Shown here: piece after piece, positions 33,403 to 40,706 of the stretch
Layout of the letters: the number at the start of each line of letters is the position of its first letter
Numbering within the stretch: position 1 is the stretch's first letter
NCBI GenBank assembly: GCA_937132065.1
Contig: CAKZNT010000052.1
Coordinates: forward strand, 1 to 64,000
Direction: 5' to 3'
DNA: 64,000 nucleotides
From: an uncultured Loktanella sp.
GTDB lineage: Bacteria > Pseudomonadota > Alphaproteobacteria > Rhodobacterales > Rhodobacteraceae
Program-made: the position numbers and the translations under genes
Notes under the pieces: model-generated
What the model saw: only the letters and a program-made list of their open reading frames with translations
Database searches by the model: none
What the model was told of the DNA's origin: nothing

Positions 33403-34797
33403 ATGACGGGTCGTATTTTGATTGTCGATACTTTACCGACAAACAGAATTGTGCTGAAGGTCAAAATGTTGGCCGCTCAGTTCAAAGTAGATGCATGTGG
33501 CTCTCGGCTGGAGGCTGAGGCGATAATCGCCCGTGATCGTCCTGATCTGATCTTGATTAACCTTTCTGATCAAGCGGAAGACAGGCATGGATTTTGCCGC
33601 GAATTGAAGGAGTCGTCCGACACGGCCGCGATTGCGATTATTTCTGTTGGTATTGCTGATACGGCACGGGCACGGTTTGCCGCACTGGATGCAGGCGCAG
33701 ACGATGTTTTACCCCGCCCGATCAACGATGCCTTATTGCTTGCACGCATTCGCTCGCTTTTGCGTGTTCGCCATGCGCGTCAGGAATTGATGTTGCGTGA
33801 CGGCACAAGCCGTGCCCTTGGGTTCGAGGAAACAAGGAGCGGATTTGGCGCGGCGGCACGTGTGGCCCTGCTCTCTCATTCTGCTCTATCGGGGCGACAA
33901 CTGGCTGAAAAGCTTGATAGCGGGCTGACACTCCCTGTTCTACGCCTTGAGACGGATCGCATTTTGTCGACCTCTTCTGTTACGCCTGTGCCTGACCTGT
34001 TTGTCATTGATGGCACACGGTGCACGGATGGAGGGCGCGGTTTGTTCCGCTTGGTGTCGGATCTTCGGTCCCGCTCGGAGACGCGCACATCCTCCATCAT
34101 GGTTGTTTTGCCAGATGACGAGCCTGAAATCGCCGCCCTGATACTCGACCTGGGTGCAGATGATGTCGTGTCCAAAAGCGTCTCCAAGGGAGAACTTGTT
34201 TTGCGCGCGAAGGCGTTGGTTCACCAGAAATTGCTGCATGACCGTTTGCGCAATACCGTGCGCGATGGCTTGCAGGCAGCTGTGACCGATCCCCTAACGG
34301 GTCTGTATAACCGCCGCTATGTAGAGCCACATCTGGCGCGCATTGCCGAACAGGCGCAGGCCACACAGCGGGAATTTGCGGTGATGATGCTGGACATCGA
34401 CCACTTCAAATCCATCAATGACCGTTATGGTCATGCTGCTGGTGACAAGGTTCTTATCGAGATCGCCCATCGTTTGCGCGATAATCTGCGCGCGATTGAC
34501 CTTGTGGCGCGCATCGGCGGCGAAGAGTTCATGATTGCAATGCCGCGCACGAGTGGCGAGCAAGCCCATGCCGCCGCTGATCGGGTGCGCCAACTGATAT
34601 CGGCGCAGCCATTCTCGCTTGGGGTCGATCATCCCATGATTACGGTAACGGTCTCTGTCGGCGTCACGACTGGCGGGTTGTCGCGGCTTGATCGTGGCCA
34701 GATCAACGGCATGTGTGGCCAAGCTGATGCCGCGCTTTATGCGGCTAAGTCGGCAGGGCGCGACACAGTTGCAATGAGTAACTTCGCCACCGCTTAA
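33403..34797 (+). CDS. pleD: PleD-like diguanylate cyclase with degenerate receiver domains
   Basis: A 464-residue protein with receiver-receiver-GGDEF order. The cyclase domain (about 295-460) has DPLTGLYNRRY, DIDHFKSINDRYGHAAGDKV, and GGEEF at residue 372, with the inhibitory RxxD site (RAID) five residues before it, so activity and c-di-GMP feedback should be intact. Receiver one is abnormal: VVDD of PleD is IVDT, and the phosphoacceptor Asp position reads Asn in DLILINLSDQ. Receiver two is degenerate, as is usual. Activity is therefore probably not governed by phosphorylation of receiver one. The gene converges end to end with the metal-sensor gene. Confidence 0.88.
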   Translation: MTGRILIVDTLPTNRIVLKVKMLAAQFKVDACGSRLEAEAIIARDRPDLILINLSDQAEDRHGFCRELKESSDTAAIAIISVGIADTARARFAALDAGADDVLPRPINDALLLARIRSLLRVRHARQELMLRDGTSRALGFEETRSGFGAAARVALLSHSALSGRQLAEKLDSGLTLPVLRLETDRILSTSSVTPVPDLFVIDGTRCTDGGRGLFRLVSDLRSRSETRTSSIMVVLPDDEPEIAALILDLGADDVVSKSVSKGELVLRAKALVHQKLLHDRLRNTVRDGLQAAVTDPLTGLYNRRYVEPHLARIAEQAQATQREFAVMMLDIDHFKSINDRYGHAAGDKVLIEIAHRLRDNLRAIDLVARIGGEEFMIAMPRTSGEQAHAAADRVRQLISAQPFSLGVDHPMITVTVSVGVTTGGLSRLDRGQINGMCGQADAALYAAKSAGRDTVAMSNFATA

Positions 34798-35253
34798 CTA
34801 ACGGCGGCTCCGCTTTTCCAGCTTGTCGGCCAATGCGGTTCGATCACCTTGCGACATCTCGGCGAGGTGCGACAGGAACGCCGTTTGAGCCTGTTCTTGT
34901 ACGCGTTCGCTCCGGCTTCTGAACCCGCCCAACAGGTCAGACACAAGTGCCTGATCAAACGGATCGCTGCGCAACGCGTCTGCGAGCGCGCTAACTTTAC
35001 TCCGCATCTCGGCCCGTCCGATCGGTTCGGCGCCACCCCGTCGCAGGCTATTGGTAATGGCGCGCCGGTCTGATGGTTCAAGCACACGCCCGAGCGGGCC
35101 AAACTCGAAGGCGATCCGCTGCGGTGGTCCGTCGTGCGCGCGCCCCGAAAGGACAAGCCCCGCGACCGCGCCAATCACCGCAACATTAAGCGCCAGCGAC
35201 AAAACAAACACGACACGCCAAATGCGACGAGGTTGTGGGCTCGCGTTATCCAT
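34798..35253 (-). CDS. Periplasmic heavy-metal sensor (CnrX/ZraP-like)
   Basis: A 151-residue protein starting at ATG 35251-35253 after a GGAGGT site. One membrane anchor is at residues about 12-35 (RVVFVLSLALNVAVIGAVAG), and a periplasmic helical domain follows (RRAITNSLRRGGAEPIGRAE, FDQALVSDLLGGFRSRSERV). This is the layout of the metal-sensing CnrX/NccX/ZraP-type family. It has few His or Met residues in the predicted periplasmic part, so the metal, if any, is unclear. It is the last gene of the ECF sigma operon and overlaps the preceding gene by eight bases. Confidence 0.75.
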   Translation of the reverse strand: MDNASPQPRRIWRVVFVLSLALNVAVIGAVAGLVLSGRAHDGPPQRIAFEFGPLGRVLEPSDRRAITNSLRRGGAEPIGRAEMRSKVSALADALRSDPFDQALVSDLLGGFRSRSERVQEQAQTAFLSHLAEMSQGDRTALADKLEKRSRR

Positions 35254-35599
35254 CAATTGATACCTCCGAAAAATAGGTGCTTGAGTCATCAAGCAGGTCA
35301 ACAGTCACGGTCGTCCCTATCAGATCCGCAGCCAAGGTTGTGACACTGGCAGGCGGCGCAATTCCGAACCAGACGCCGGTGACACCAGCCATTGCAAGCC
35401 CGCCGACTGCGGTCCATCCGCCGATCATGTCAAAGAAGCCCGTCCAAACGGAGCCGCGTGGTGTCGCGGGTTTAATCCTCGCGGTCCGCGCATCATTCTG
35501 GATACGGGCCAAAAGCGCCTCAGAGGGCACTGGTGATTGCGCCTTTCCTAAGGAAAATAGGTCATCAAGCATGTCTTCGTCTGATTTACTCATCTTCAT
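35246..35599 (-). CDS. Small membrane protein, probable anti-sigma partner
   Basis: A 117-residue protein starting at ATG 35597-35599 (a second ATG lies two codons on); the start overlaps the sigma factor stop. The N-terminal 45 residues are charged (DEDMLDDLFSLGKAQSPVPS, ARIQNDARTARIKPATP), one membrane segment lies at about 57-85 (GWTAVGGLAMAGVTGVWFGI), and the C-terminus is short and acidic. Size, topology and position between an ECF sigma gene and a periplasmic sensor resemble the CnrY-type anti-sigma factor. No family motif is recognised, so the role rests on context. Confidence 0.6.
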   Translation of the reverse strand: MKMSKSDEDMLDDLFSLGKAQSPVPSEALLARIQNDARTARIKPATPRGSVWTGFFDMIGGWTAVGGLAMAGVTGVWFGIAPPASVTTLAADLIGTTVTVDLLDDSSTYFSEVSIDG

Positions 35600-36170
35600 A
35601 TCCCAGTTCTGCACGGCGGCCCGCAAGCAATTCGGTTAACGCTTTTTTTCCGCGCGCCGTCAGACTTTCGACGGAACGCAGGCTGATGTCCATAATCTCG
35701 GCAATCTGAGGGTTGGACAGCCCCTCAAGGTGGCGCAAAGAAACGGCCTGTGCCTGCCTGTCTGGCAATTGAGCAAGTGCGTTTGCCAAGGCCGACAAGC
35801 GCGCCGTTTCTTGTAACCTTGCCGCCGCACTCATTTGCGTGTCAGCGGGTTCGGCGATCTGATCAAGCGAAACACCGCGCCGCTTGCGCAGTCGATCGGT
35901 GCAAAGGTTCGCCACAACGCGGTAAAGCCATGTCGAAACCTGTGCTTCACCCTGCCGCCAGTCAGGCGCGATTTTCCACAGCCGCATCATCGCCTCTTGT
36001 GCAACATCCTCGGCTTCGGCCTGATCCGCGAGCAAACGCGTCGCCTGCGCAAGAACACGCGGAACCAACCGTTGCGCCAAAAGGCGCGCGGCATCGTCGT
36101 CGCCTTGTGCATAGGCAACCAAGACCGCATCGTCGGGCGCCTCGTGCAATGATCCTAGAGGGGCATTCAT
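35586..36170 (-). CDS. ECF-type RNA polymerase sigma factor
   Basis: A 194-residue sigma-70 family factor starting at ATG 36168-36170. Region 2 is at residues about 25-100 (ATRLLADQAEAEDVAQEAMM, then RLWKIAPDWRQGEAQVSTWL, YRVVANLCTDRLRKR). Region 4 covers about 125-180 (LPDRQAQAVSLRHLEGLSNP, IAEIMDISLRSVESLTARGK). It lacks regions 1 and 3, as expected for ECF factors. It lies between the EF-hand gene upstream and its probable membrane partner, and likely drives its own operon. The promoter motif it recognises could not be identified. Confidence 0.88.
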   Translation of the reverse strand: MNAPLGSLHEAPDDAVLVAYAQGDDDAARLLAQRLVPRVLAQATRLLADQAEAEDVAQEAMMRLWKIAPDWRQGEAQVSTWLYRVVANLCTDRLRKRRGVSLDQIAEPADTQMSAAARLQETARLSALANALAQLPDRQAQAVSLRHLEGLSNPQIAEIMDISLRSVESLTARGKKALTELLAGRRAELGYEDE

Positions 36171-36208
36171 GTCTCGAATTGGTATCCGCATCTCGCCTTT
36201 TCAGCAAC

Positions 36209-36236
36209 AAGAGAGGCCCCGCATGGCGCCTCTCTT
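36209..36236 (-). terminator. Hairpin after the EF-hand gene
   Basis: Arms AAGAGAGGC (36209-36217) and GCCTCTCTT (36228-36236) are perfectly complementary with a 10-base loop, just after the EF-hand stop on the minus strand. T residues after it are sparse, so it may only attenuate reading into the sigma gene. Confidence 0.55.
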
Positions 36237-36243
36237 GGGTTTG

Positions 36244-36708
36244 TTAGCCGCGTCCACGGTGACCTTTACCACCACGACCGCCCCGCTTTTCGGCTGCGGC
36301 CTCGAACTCCTCGGCGCTAATCTCGCCGTTCTCGTCCGCGTCAACGCGCTCGAACATACGCTCGGCACGATCGCCGCCGCGATGCTTCATTTCGTCGGCC
36401 TGAAGTTCGCCATCGTCGTTTTCATCAAGATGCGCGATCATCTTTTCGGCGCGCTCGGCCATCCGACCTTGCTGGGCTGCAACCATTTCAGCGGCAGAGA
36501 TAGACCCGTTGCCGTCTGTGTCCATCGCGGCAAAGCGCACGGCCCCCGCATCCTGGATTTCTTCAAGGCTCAGGCTACCGCTTTGATCAACATCAAGTGT
36601 TGCGAAGTCGGGCATCTGTTGCGGACCGCCGCGCCCTGCGGCACTGGCGTCAAACGCCAACAATGTGAAGCCTGCTGCAATTCCTGCGATCAATACTGTC
36701 GATTTCAT
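36244..36708 (-). CDS. Exported EF-hand protein
   Basis: A 154-residue protein with signal peptide MKSTVLIAGIAAGFTLLAFD and cleavage near ASA. Four EF-hand loops can be read at residues 39-50 (DVDQSGSLSLEE), 63-74 (DTDGNGSISAAE), 95-106 (DENDDGELQADE) and 123-134 (DADENGEISAEE). Each has Asp at positions 1, 3 and 5 or a close match, with Glu at 12. The C-terminus is basic and glycine-rich (KRGGRGGKGHRGRG). It lies upstream of the ECF sigma gene, in the same direction, suggesting a periplasmic calcium or metal-binding role in that system. Confidence 0.88.
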   Translation of the reverse strand: MKSTVLIAGIAAGFTLLAFDASAAGRGGPQQMPDFATLDVDQSGSLSLEEIQDAGAVRFAAMDTDGNGSISAAEMVAAQQGRMAERAEKMIAHLDENDDGELQADEMKHRGGDRAERMFERVDADENGEISAEEFEAAAEKRGGRGGKGHRGRG

Positions 36709-36906
36709 TGTCTTTCCTTTGCTTTACGATCAAGGGCTGTTTGCGCCGTTGACCCCTCTTCAACGCATCTCGAAAACCTTTCCGTCGAATTCTTCGCAAG
36801 TTTTTTCGCCGCACCTTGCGGCATCGGGCCGCAATCGGGCGTGCTTCCCCTTTTCAACCGGCAAAAAACCACGCATGTCTGTGTGTATAGTTTTCGGAGT
36901 GCCCAA

Positions 36907-37290
36907 ATGCCTGAACAAGTCGTCGACGACCGCCCCACCAAGCCAGCAATTATGCGTGGCTTTCGCCGCCGTTGCCCGAATTGCGGCGAAGGGCATCTTT
37001 TTGACGGTTATCTCAAGGTCGCGGATCAATGCGATGTCTGCCAAGAGCCGTTTCACCACCACCGCGCAGACGATGGCCCTGCTTATCTGACGATCCTTGT
37101 TGTCGGCCACCTGCTTGCGGTTTTGATCCACTTCACATGGGCATGGTTTCGCCCCGAGCCAATTGTGATGGTCGTCATTTTCACGATTTTCTGTGTCAGT
37201 CTGTCCCTCTACCTTTTGCCGCGCCTCAAGGGGTTTGTGGTTGCGATCCAATGGTCGCGCCGCATGCACGGCTTTGGCCAAGCTGCCTAA
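36907..37290 (+). CDS. DUF983 membrane protein
   Basis: A 127-residue protein starting at ATG 36907 after GGAG. The N-terminus is cytoplasmic with two CxxC pairs (RRRCPNCGEGHLFDGYLK and ADQCDVCQEPFHHHRAD), then two membrane segments (AYLTILVVGHLLAVLIHFTW, IVMVVIFTIFCVSLSLYLLP). This is the DUF983 arrangement. Function is unknown. It ends directly before the Nudix gene, whose ATG follows the TAA with no spacer. Confidence 0.88.
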   Translation: MPEQVVDDRPTKPAIMRGFRRRCPNCGEGHLFDGYLKVADQCDVCQEPFHHHRADDGPAYLTILVVGHLLAVLIHFTWAWFRPEPIVMVVIFTIFCVSLSLYLLPRLKGFVVAIQWSRRMHGFGQAA

Positions 37291-37971
37291 ATGACGGACG
37301 CGCCTCCAATCCGCGATGCCGCGACAATGATCGTGCTTCGCAACCGCGACACCACCCCGTCAGTCCTGATGGGACAACGTGGCGCGAAGGCGGCGTTTAT
37401 GCCTGGAAAGTTCGTGTTTCCGGGTGGTGCGATTGACGCAAACGATGGCTTGGTTCCCGCAACCCCGATTGCGCCGCAGTGCAATTCCCGCCTTATGGAT
37501 CGCTCTTCGCTTAGCCCGACAACAATTGCTGCCGCCGCAATTCGCGAGCTATGGGAAGAGACCGGCCAGATTTTGGGACATCCGCAGGTTTGGAAAGACC
37601 CGCCACAGGGCTGGCGCGGGTTTGCGGCAACGGGGCATGTGCCTCATGCCGGGGCCGTCTCGTTTTTCTTTCGCGCGGTGACACCTACGGGCGCGCCCCG
37701 CCGCTTTGATGCGCGGTTTTTACTTGCGGATGCGGAGTGTCTTGTCACTGATCCTGATGACTTTAGCGGCGCCGAGGACGAGCTTTCTCATCTGCAATGG
37801 GTCCCGCTGTCCCATGCGCGCGACTATGATTTGCCGTTTATCACGCAGGTTGTTCTGGCCGAGCTGGTTGCCCATATCGCGCGCGGTGGTCCGCCGCAAA
37901 CTGTCCCGTTTTTTGCCAATGACGACGAGCGCCTTCTCGTGCACAGGCTAGGTGGGAAAAGCCCGCTTTAG
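37291..37971 (+). CDS. Nudix hydrolase
   Basis: A 226-residue Nudix-family protein. The core pyrophosphatase motif reads AAAIRELWEETGQILG near residue 80, with REL-x-EETG intact. The N-terminal segment AATMIVLRNRDTTPSVLMGQ and FMPGKFVFPGGAID with the conserved PGG lead into it. The length and the RFDARFLLADAECL region resemble the alphaproteobacterial CoA-diphosphatase-like group, but the substrate is not certain. It starts immediately after DUF983 and converges on the DMT gene with a 4-base overlap. Confidence 0.88.
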   Translation: MTDAPPIRDAATMIVLRNRDTTPSVLMGQRGAKAAFMPGKFVFPGGAIDANDGLVPATPIAPQCNSRLMDRSSLSPTTIAAAAIRELWEETGQILGHPQVWKDPPQGWRGFAATGHVPHAGAVSFFFRAVTPTGAPRRFDARFLLADAECLVTDPDDFSGAEDELSHLQWVPLSHARDYDLPFITQVVLAELVAHIARGGPPQTVPFFANDDERLLVHRLGGKSPL

Positions 37972-38870
37972 GCGACAAGCACCAATAAAACGATGCTCCC
38001 CGTCAAAAGCAAAAGACCCTGCCATTCCCGTTTGCTGACGTTCTCGCCAAAGACAAACGCCCCGACCATCAGCGAAAACAACAGCTCTATTTGACCAAGC
38101 GCGTTGACGTAAGCCACTGTTTGCAAAGTGAAAGCAGTGAACCAGCAGATCGACCCTGCCATCGAGCTTAACCCGACAAGCGATGCGACCCGCCACGCGC
38201 CGAGCACACGACTGATTTCTCCGCGTTCCCGCCAAACCAGCCAGATCGCCATGATCGCCGTTTGAAATGCCGTGACCACAGCAAGCGTCACGATCGCGCG
38301 GTAAAAGACATCACCCGCCCCCAGCGAAAGCGATGCCCCCCGATATCCGTTCCCCGAGAACCCGAATGCCAACCCCGACGCCAGCCCAAGGGCCGTGCCC
38401 CTGTTCCAAATCCGCTGGTAGAATCGCCCCCCCATTGCAGGCACATCCGACAGCAAAAGCACGCCAAACAGCCCGAGCAGGATCGCAAACAAGGCGGCCC
38501 CCGAGATCAGGTCACCAAGGATGACAAAGCCGATAAGCGCGCTCAGGAGCACCTCGGTTTTCTTGAATGTGATCCCAACGGCAAAGTTGCGATGCGCAAA
38601 CAATGCAACGACACATGCCGTGCCAATAATCTGGGACGTGCCGCCAAGGATCGCGTAGCCCCAGAACGCATTCGGGATATCAGGCGCGCCCTGCCCGCTT
38701 GTTGTGGCGTAGATAATCGCGCCGATGGCGACCAATGGCGCGGAGTAAATAAACCGTGCAAATGTCGCCCCCGCCGTCGAAAGCTTGGTTGATTTCAGCT
38801 GTTTTTGCAGCATGAAGCGGACGGTCTGCGCCAGTGCCGCGCCAATCGTGATCGGTATCCATAAATCCAT
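37968..38870 (-). CDS. EamA/DMT family permease
   Basis: A 300-residue inner-membrane protein with about ten hydrophobic segments arranged as two EamA halves. Recognisable parts are the YAILGGTSQIIGTACVVALF segment and the second-half SMAGSICWFTAFTLQTVAYV with GQIELLFSLMVGAFVFGENV. It probably exports or imports a small metabolite; the substrate is not predictable. It has a GGAG site before the ATG. The desaturase gene lies 20 bases upstream on the same strand, so the two may be co-transcribed. Confidence 0.82.
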   Translation of the reverse strand: MDLWIPITIGAALAQTVRFMLQKQLKSTKLSTAGATFARFIYSAPLVAIGAIIYATTSGQGAPDIPNAFWGYAILGGTSQIIGTACVVALFAHRNFAVGITFKKTEVLLSALIGFVILGDLISGAALFAILLGLFGVLLLSDVPAMGGRFYQRIWNRGTALGLASGLAFGFSGNGYRGASLSLGAGDVFYRAIVTLAVVTAFQTAIMAIWLVWRERGEISRVLGAWRVASLVGLSSMAGSICWFTAFTLQTVAYVNALGQIELLFSLMVGAFVFGENVSKREWQGLLLLTGSIVLLVLVA

Positions 38871-38890
38871 GCTCCGTCTATGGCTGGGCT

Positions 38891-39760
38891 TTACCGCTTT
38901 TGCCAGAGGGGATGCGCGACGGGGTCTTTGCAGCGAAAGGCATATTTACGCAGGATTGCGCCGTATGAGGGGTAAAAATACCCAGCATTGCGTGCAAGGT
39001 AGCCTGCCCGATTTGCACGGTAGAGCGCAGGAAGCTGATGCCACGAAACCCGTGGATGTTTATGGTGCACCACATGCAGGTTATTGTTTAAAAACAGAAA
39101 TCCAAACAGGCCCGCACTTTCGACAATGGCGGTGCGCCCTGTGCATCGCTCTGCTGCTTGGTGCTCGAGGAAGGTGCGAAGCTTGAGTAACGACAACCCG
39201 AAATAGGCCGAAATCCCGTAGGCCCAGAGCGGCATCGGCGATACAACAACGAATGAAAGGATGCCCGCAACAACGCACAGGTGACCGCACCATTGCAGGC
39301 CCGTTTTTGCAGTGCCCGAGCGCAGTTCGGTTCGAAAAAACATAATCGTGCCGATGAATGGCCCCAGAACCAGCCGCCCGACAAGCGTGTTGTTGGCCCG
39401 CAGCACAGCGCGCAATATCCACGGCAATCTGCGCCAAACATCCGGGTCCAGGTAATTGCTCTCGGGGTCGTCATACGGATCGGTGAGCCGCGCGTCATGA
39501 TGGTGGGCAAGATGCGTGTCGCGAAAGCGGGCGTATGGAATAACGATATTCAGGCTGGGCAATGCCAGCGCCGCGTTCAGGCGTTGGTTCGTGAAGGGAT
39601 GACCATGCAGCACCTCATGTTGCAGCGACGATTGCAGCGCGATGACAAAGGGCAATAGCACAAGGTTCAGGGCCAATGGCGCCATGAATATGAGTGCCAG
39701 CCACGTGCCGTAACAGCCGATGATCAGGGCCAAGGTAGGCCAATCCGTTTTTCTAGTCAT
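38891..39760 (-). CDS. Membrane fatty acid desaturase
   Basis: A 289-residue membrane di-iron desaturase. The three histidine boxes are visible: HEVLHGH near residue 48, HLAHHHD near residue 83, and NNLHVVHHKHPRVSWHQLP near residue 227. Four to five hydrophobic segments surround them. Such enzymes introduce a double bond into an acyl chain or a related lipid. It is divergent from an XRE regulator, with palindromic sequences in between, so repression by that regulator is plausible. Confidence 0.88.
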   Translation of the reverse strand: MTRKTDWPTLALIIGCYGTWLALIFMAPLALNLVLLPFVIALQSSLQHEVLHGHPFTNQRLNAALALPSLNIVIPYARFRDTHLAHHHDARLTDPYDDPESNYLDPDVWRRLPWILRAVLRANNTLVGRLVLGPFIGTIMFFRTELRSGTAKTGLQWCGHLCVVAGILSFVVVSPMPLWAYGISAYFGLSLLKLRTFLEHQAAERCTGRTAIVESAGLFGFLFLNNNLHVVHHKHPRVSWHQLPALYRANRAGYLARNAGYFYPSYGAILRKYAFRCKDPVAHPLWQKR

Positions 39761-39790
39761 GATCTGTTTGTGGGGGCCAAGCTGTTGCTA

Positions 39791-39828
39791 AACCATTCTG
39801 ATAGTGGTTCACATTTTGACCAAATGGT
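39791..39828. promoter_or_regulatory. Candidate operators for the XRE regulator
   Basis: AACCA-N9-TGGTT at 39791-39809 and ACCAAATGGT at 39819-39828 are two palindromes with the same ACCA/TGGT half-sites, in the 82-base region between the desaturase and XRE starts. Confidence 0.5.
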
Positions 39829-39842
39829 GATAAAAATCCCCT

Positions 39843-40703
39843 ATGGGATTAAATATCGACAAAAGAGATCGGGCAGCATTGTTTCGCGAGCGTTTAACGC
39901 AAGCGATGGCTTTGGCTGGCTCCAACCAGAGCAAGCTGGCGCGCGATGCAGGCGTTGATCGCTCGACGTTATCCCAATTGCTCAAGGACAAGGGCGCGCG
40001 GCTTCCCAATGCCCAACTTGTTGCAACTTGCGCGACCTCTTTGGGGGTAAGCGCGGACTGGCTTTTGGGGCTTTCCGACCTGCCAGAGCAGGCCGCCGAC
40101 CTTATCGCCGCGGCACTATCGATGACCCAAGCGCCGCGCGCCTTGGTGGATGAGCAGATCTTTGCGTGGCATCAGGAAGCTGCGGGTTACAAGATACGCC
40201 ACGTCCCTGCTGGCCTACCAGATATGTTAAAAACCGACGCGATGTTGCGGTGGGAGTATCAGCCGTCACTGGGTAAAACCATTGATCAGGCGGTCGGGGC
40301 GAGCCGCGACAAACTCGCTTGGATGCGCGGCGCGAGGTCCGACTACGAGATCGCGTTTCCCCTGTGCGAGTTGACCAGTTTTGCCCGCGCAGAGGGCTAT
40401 TATGCCGACCTTCCGCCTGACGTGCGCCGCGCCCAGCTCGCCTATATGGCGGATTTGCACAGGCAGCTCTACCCGAGCCTGCGCGTCCATCTTTTTGACC
40501 AACGGCAATTGTTTTCGGCGCCAATCACCATCTTTGGCCCGCTGCTTGCCGTGATCTATCTGGGCAGCAACTATTTGGTGTTCCGTGATCGCGAGCGCGT
40601 CACAGCCCTGACGGCCCATTTCGACGGATTGGTCCGTGCCGCAACAGTTGCGACACGGGATGTGCCCGCCATTCTGGATCAGCTGCTCGCCGATATCACC
40701 TAG
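39843..40703 (+). CDS. XRE-family regulator with C-terminal sensor-like domain
   Basis: A 286-residue regulator. The HTH is at residues about 15-75 (QAMALAGSNQSKLARDAGVD, STLSQLLKDKGARLPNAQLV). The larger C-terminal part (about 100-286) has LRWEYQPSLGKTIDQAVGAS and SDYEIAFPLCELTSFARAEG, then HLFDQRQLFSAPITIFGPLL, and probably senses a ligand. It is divergent from the fatty acid desaturase gene and converges with the carnitine dehydrogenase gene with only 3 bases between ends. Regulation of the desaturase is inferred from gene order. Confidence 0.82.
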   Translation: MGLNIDKRDRAALFRERLTQAMALAGSNQSKLARDAGVDRSTLSQLLKDKGARLPNAQLVATCATSLGVSADWLLGLSDLPEQAADLIAAALSMTQAPRALVDEQIFAWHQEAAGYKIRHVPAGLPDMLKTDAMLRWEYQPSLGKTIDQAVGASRDKLAWMRGARSDYEIAFPLCELTSFARAEGYYADLPPDVRRAQLAYMADLHRQLYPSLRVHLFDQRQLFSAPITIFGPLLAVIYLGSNYLVFRDRERVTALTAHFDGLVRAATVATRDVPAILDQLLADIT

Positions 40704-40706
40704 CGA

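Noticed and set aside
36169-36906. N-terminal extension of the DUF983 frame
   Set aside because: The extension runs antisense through the EF-hand gene; the ATG at 36907 has a ribosome site and the family starts there.
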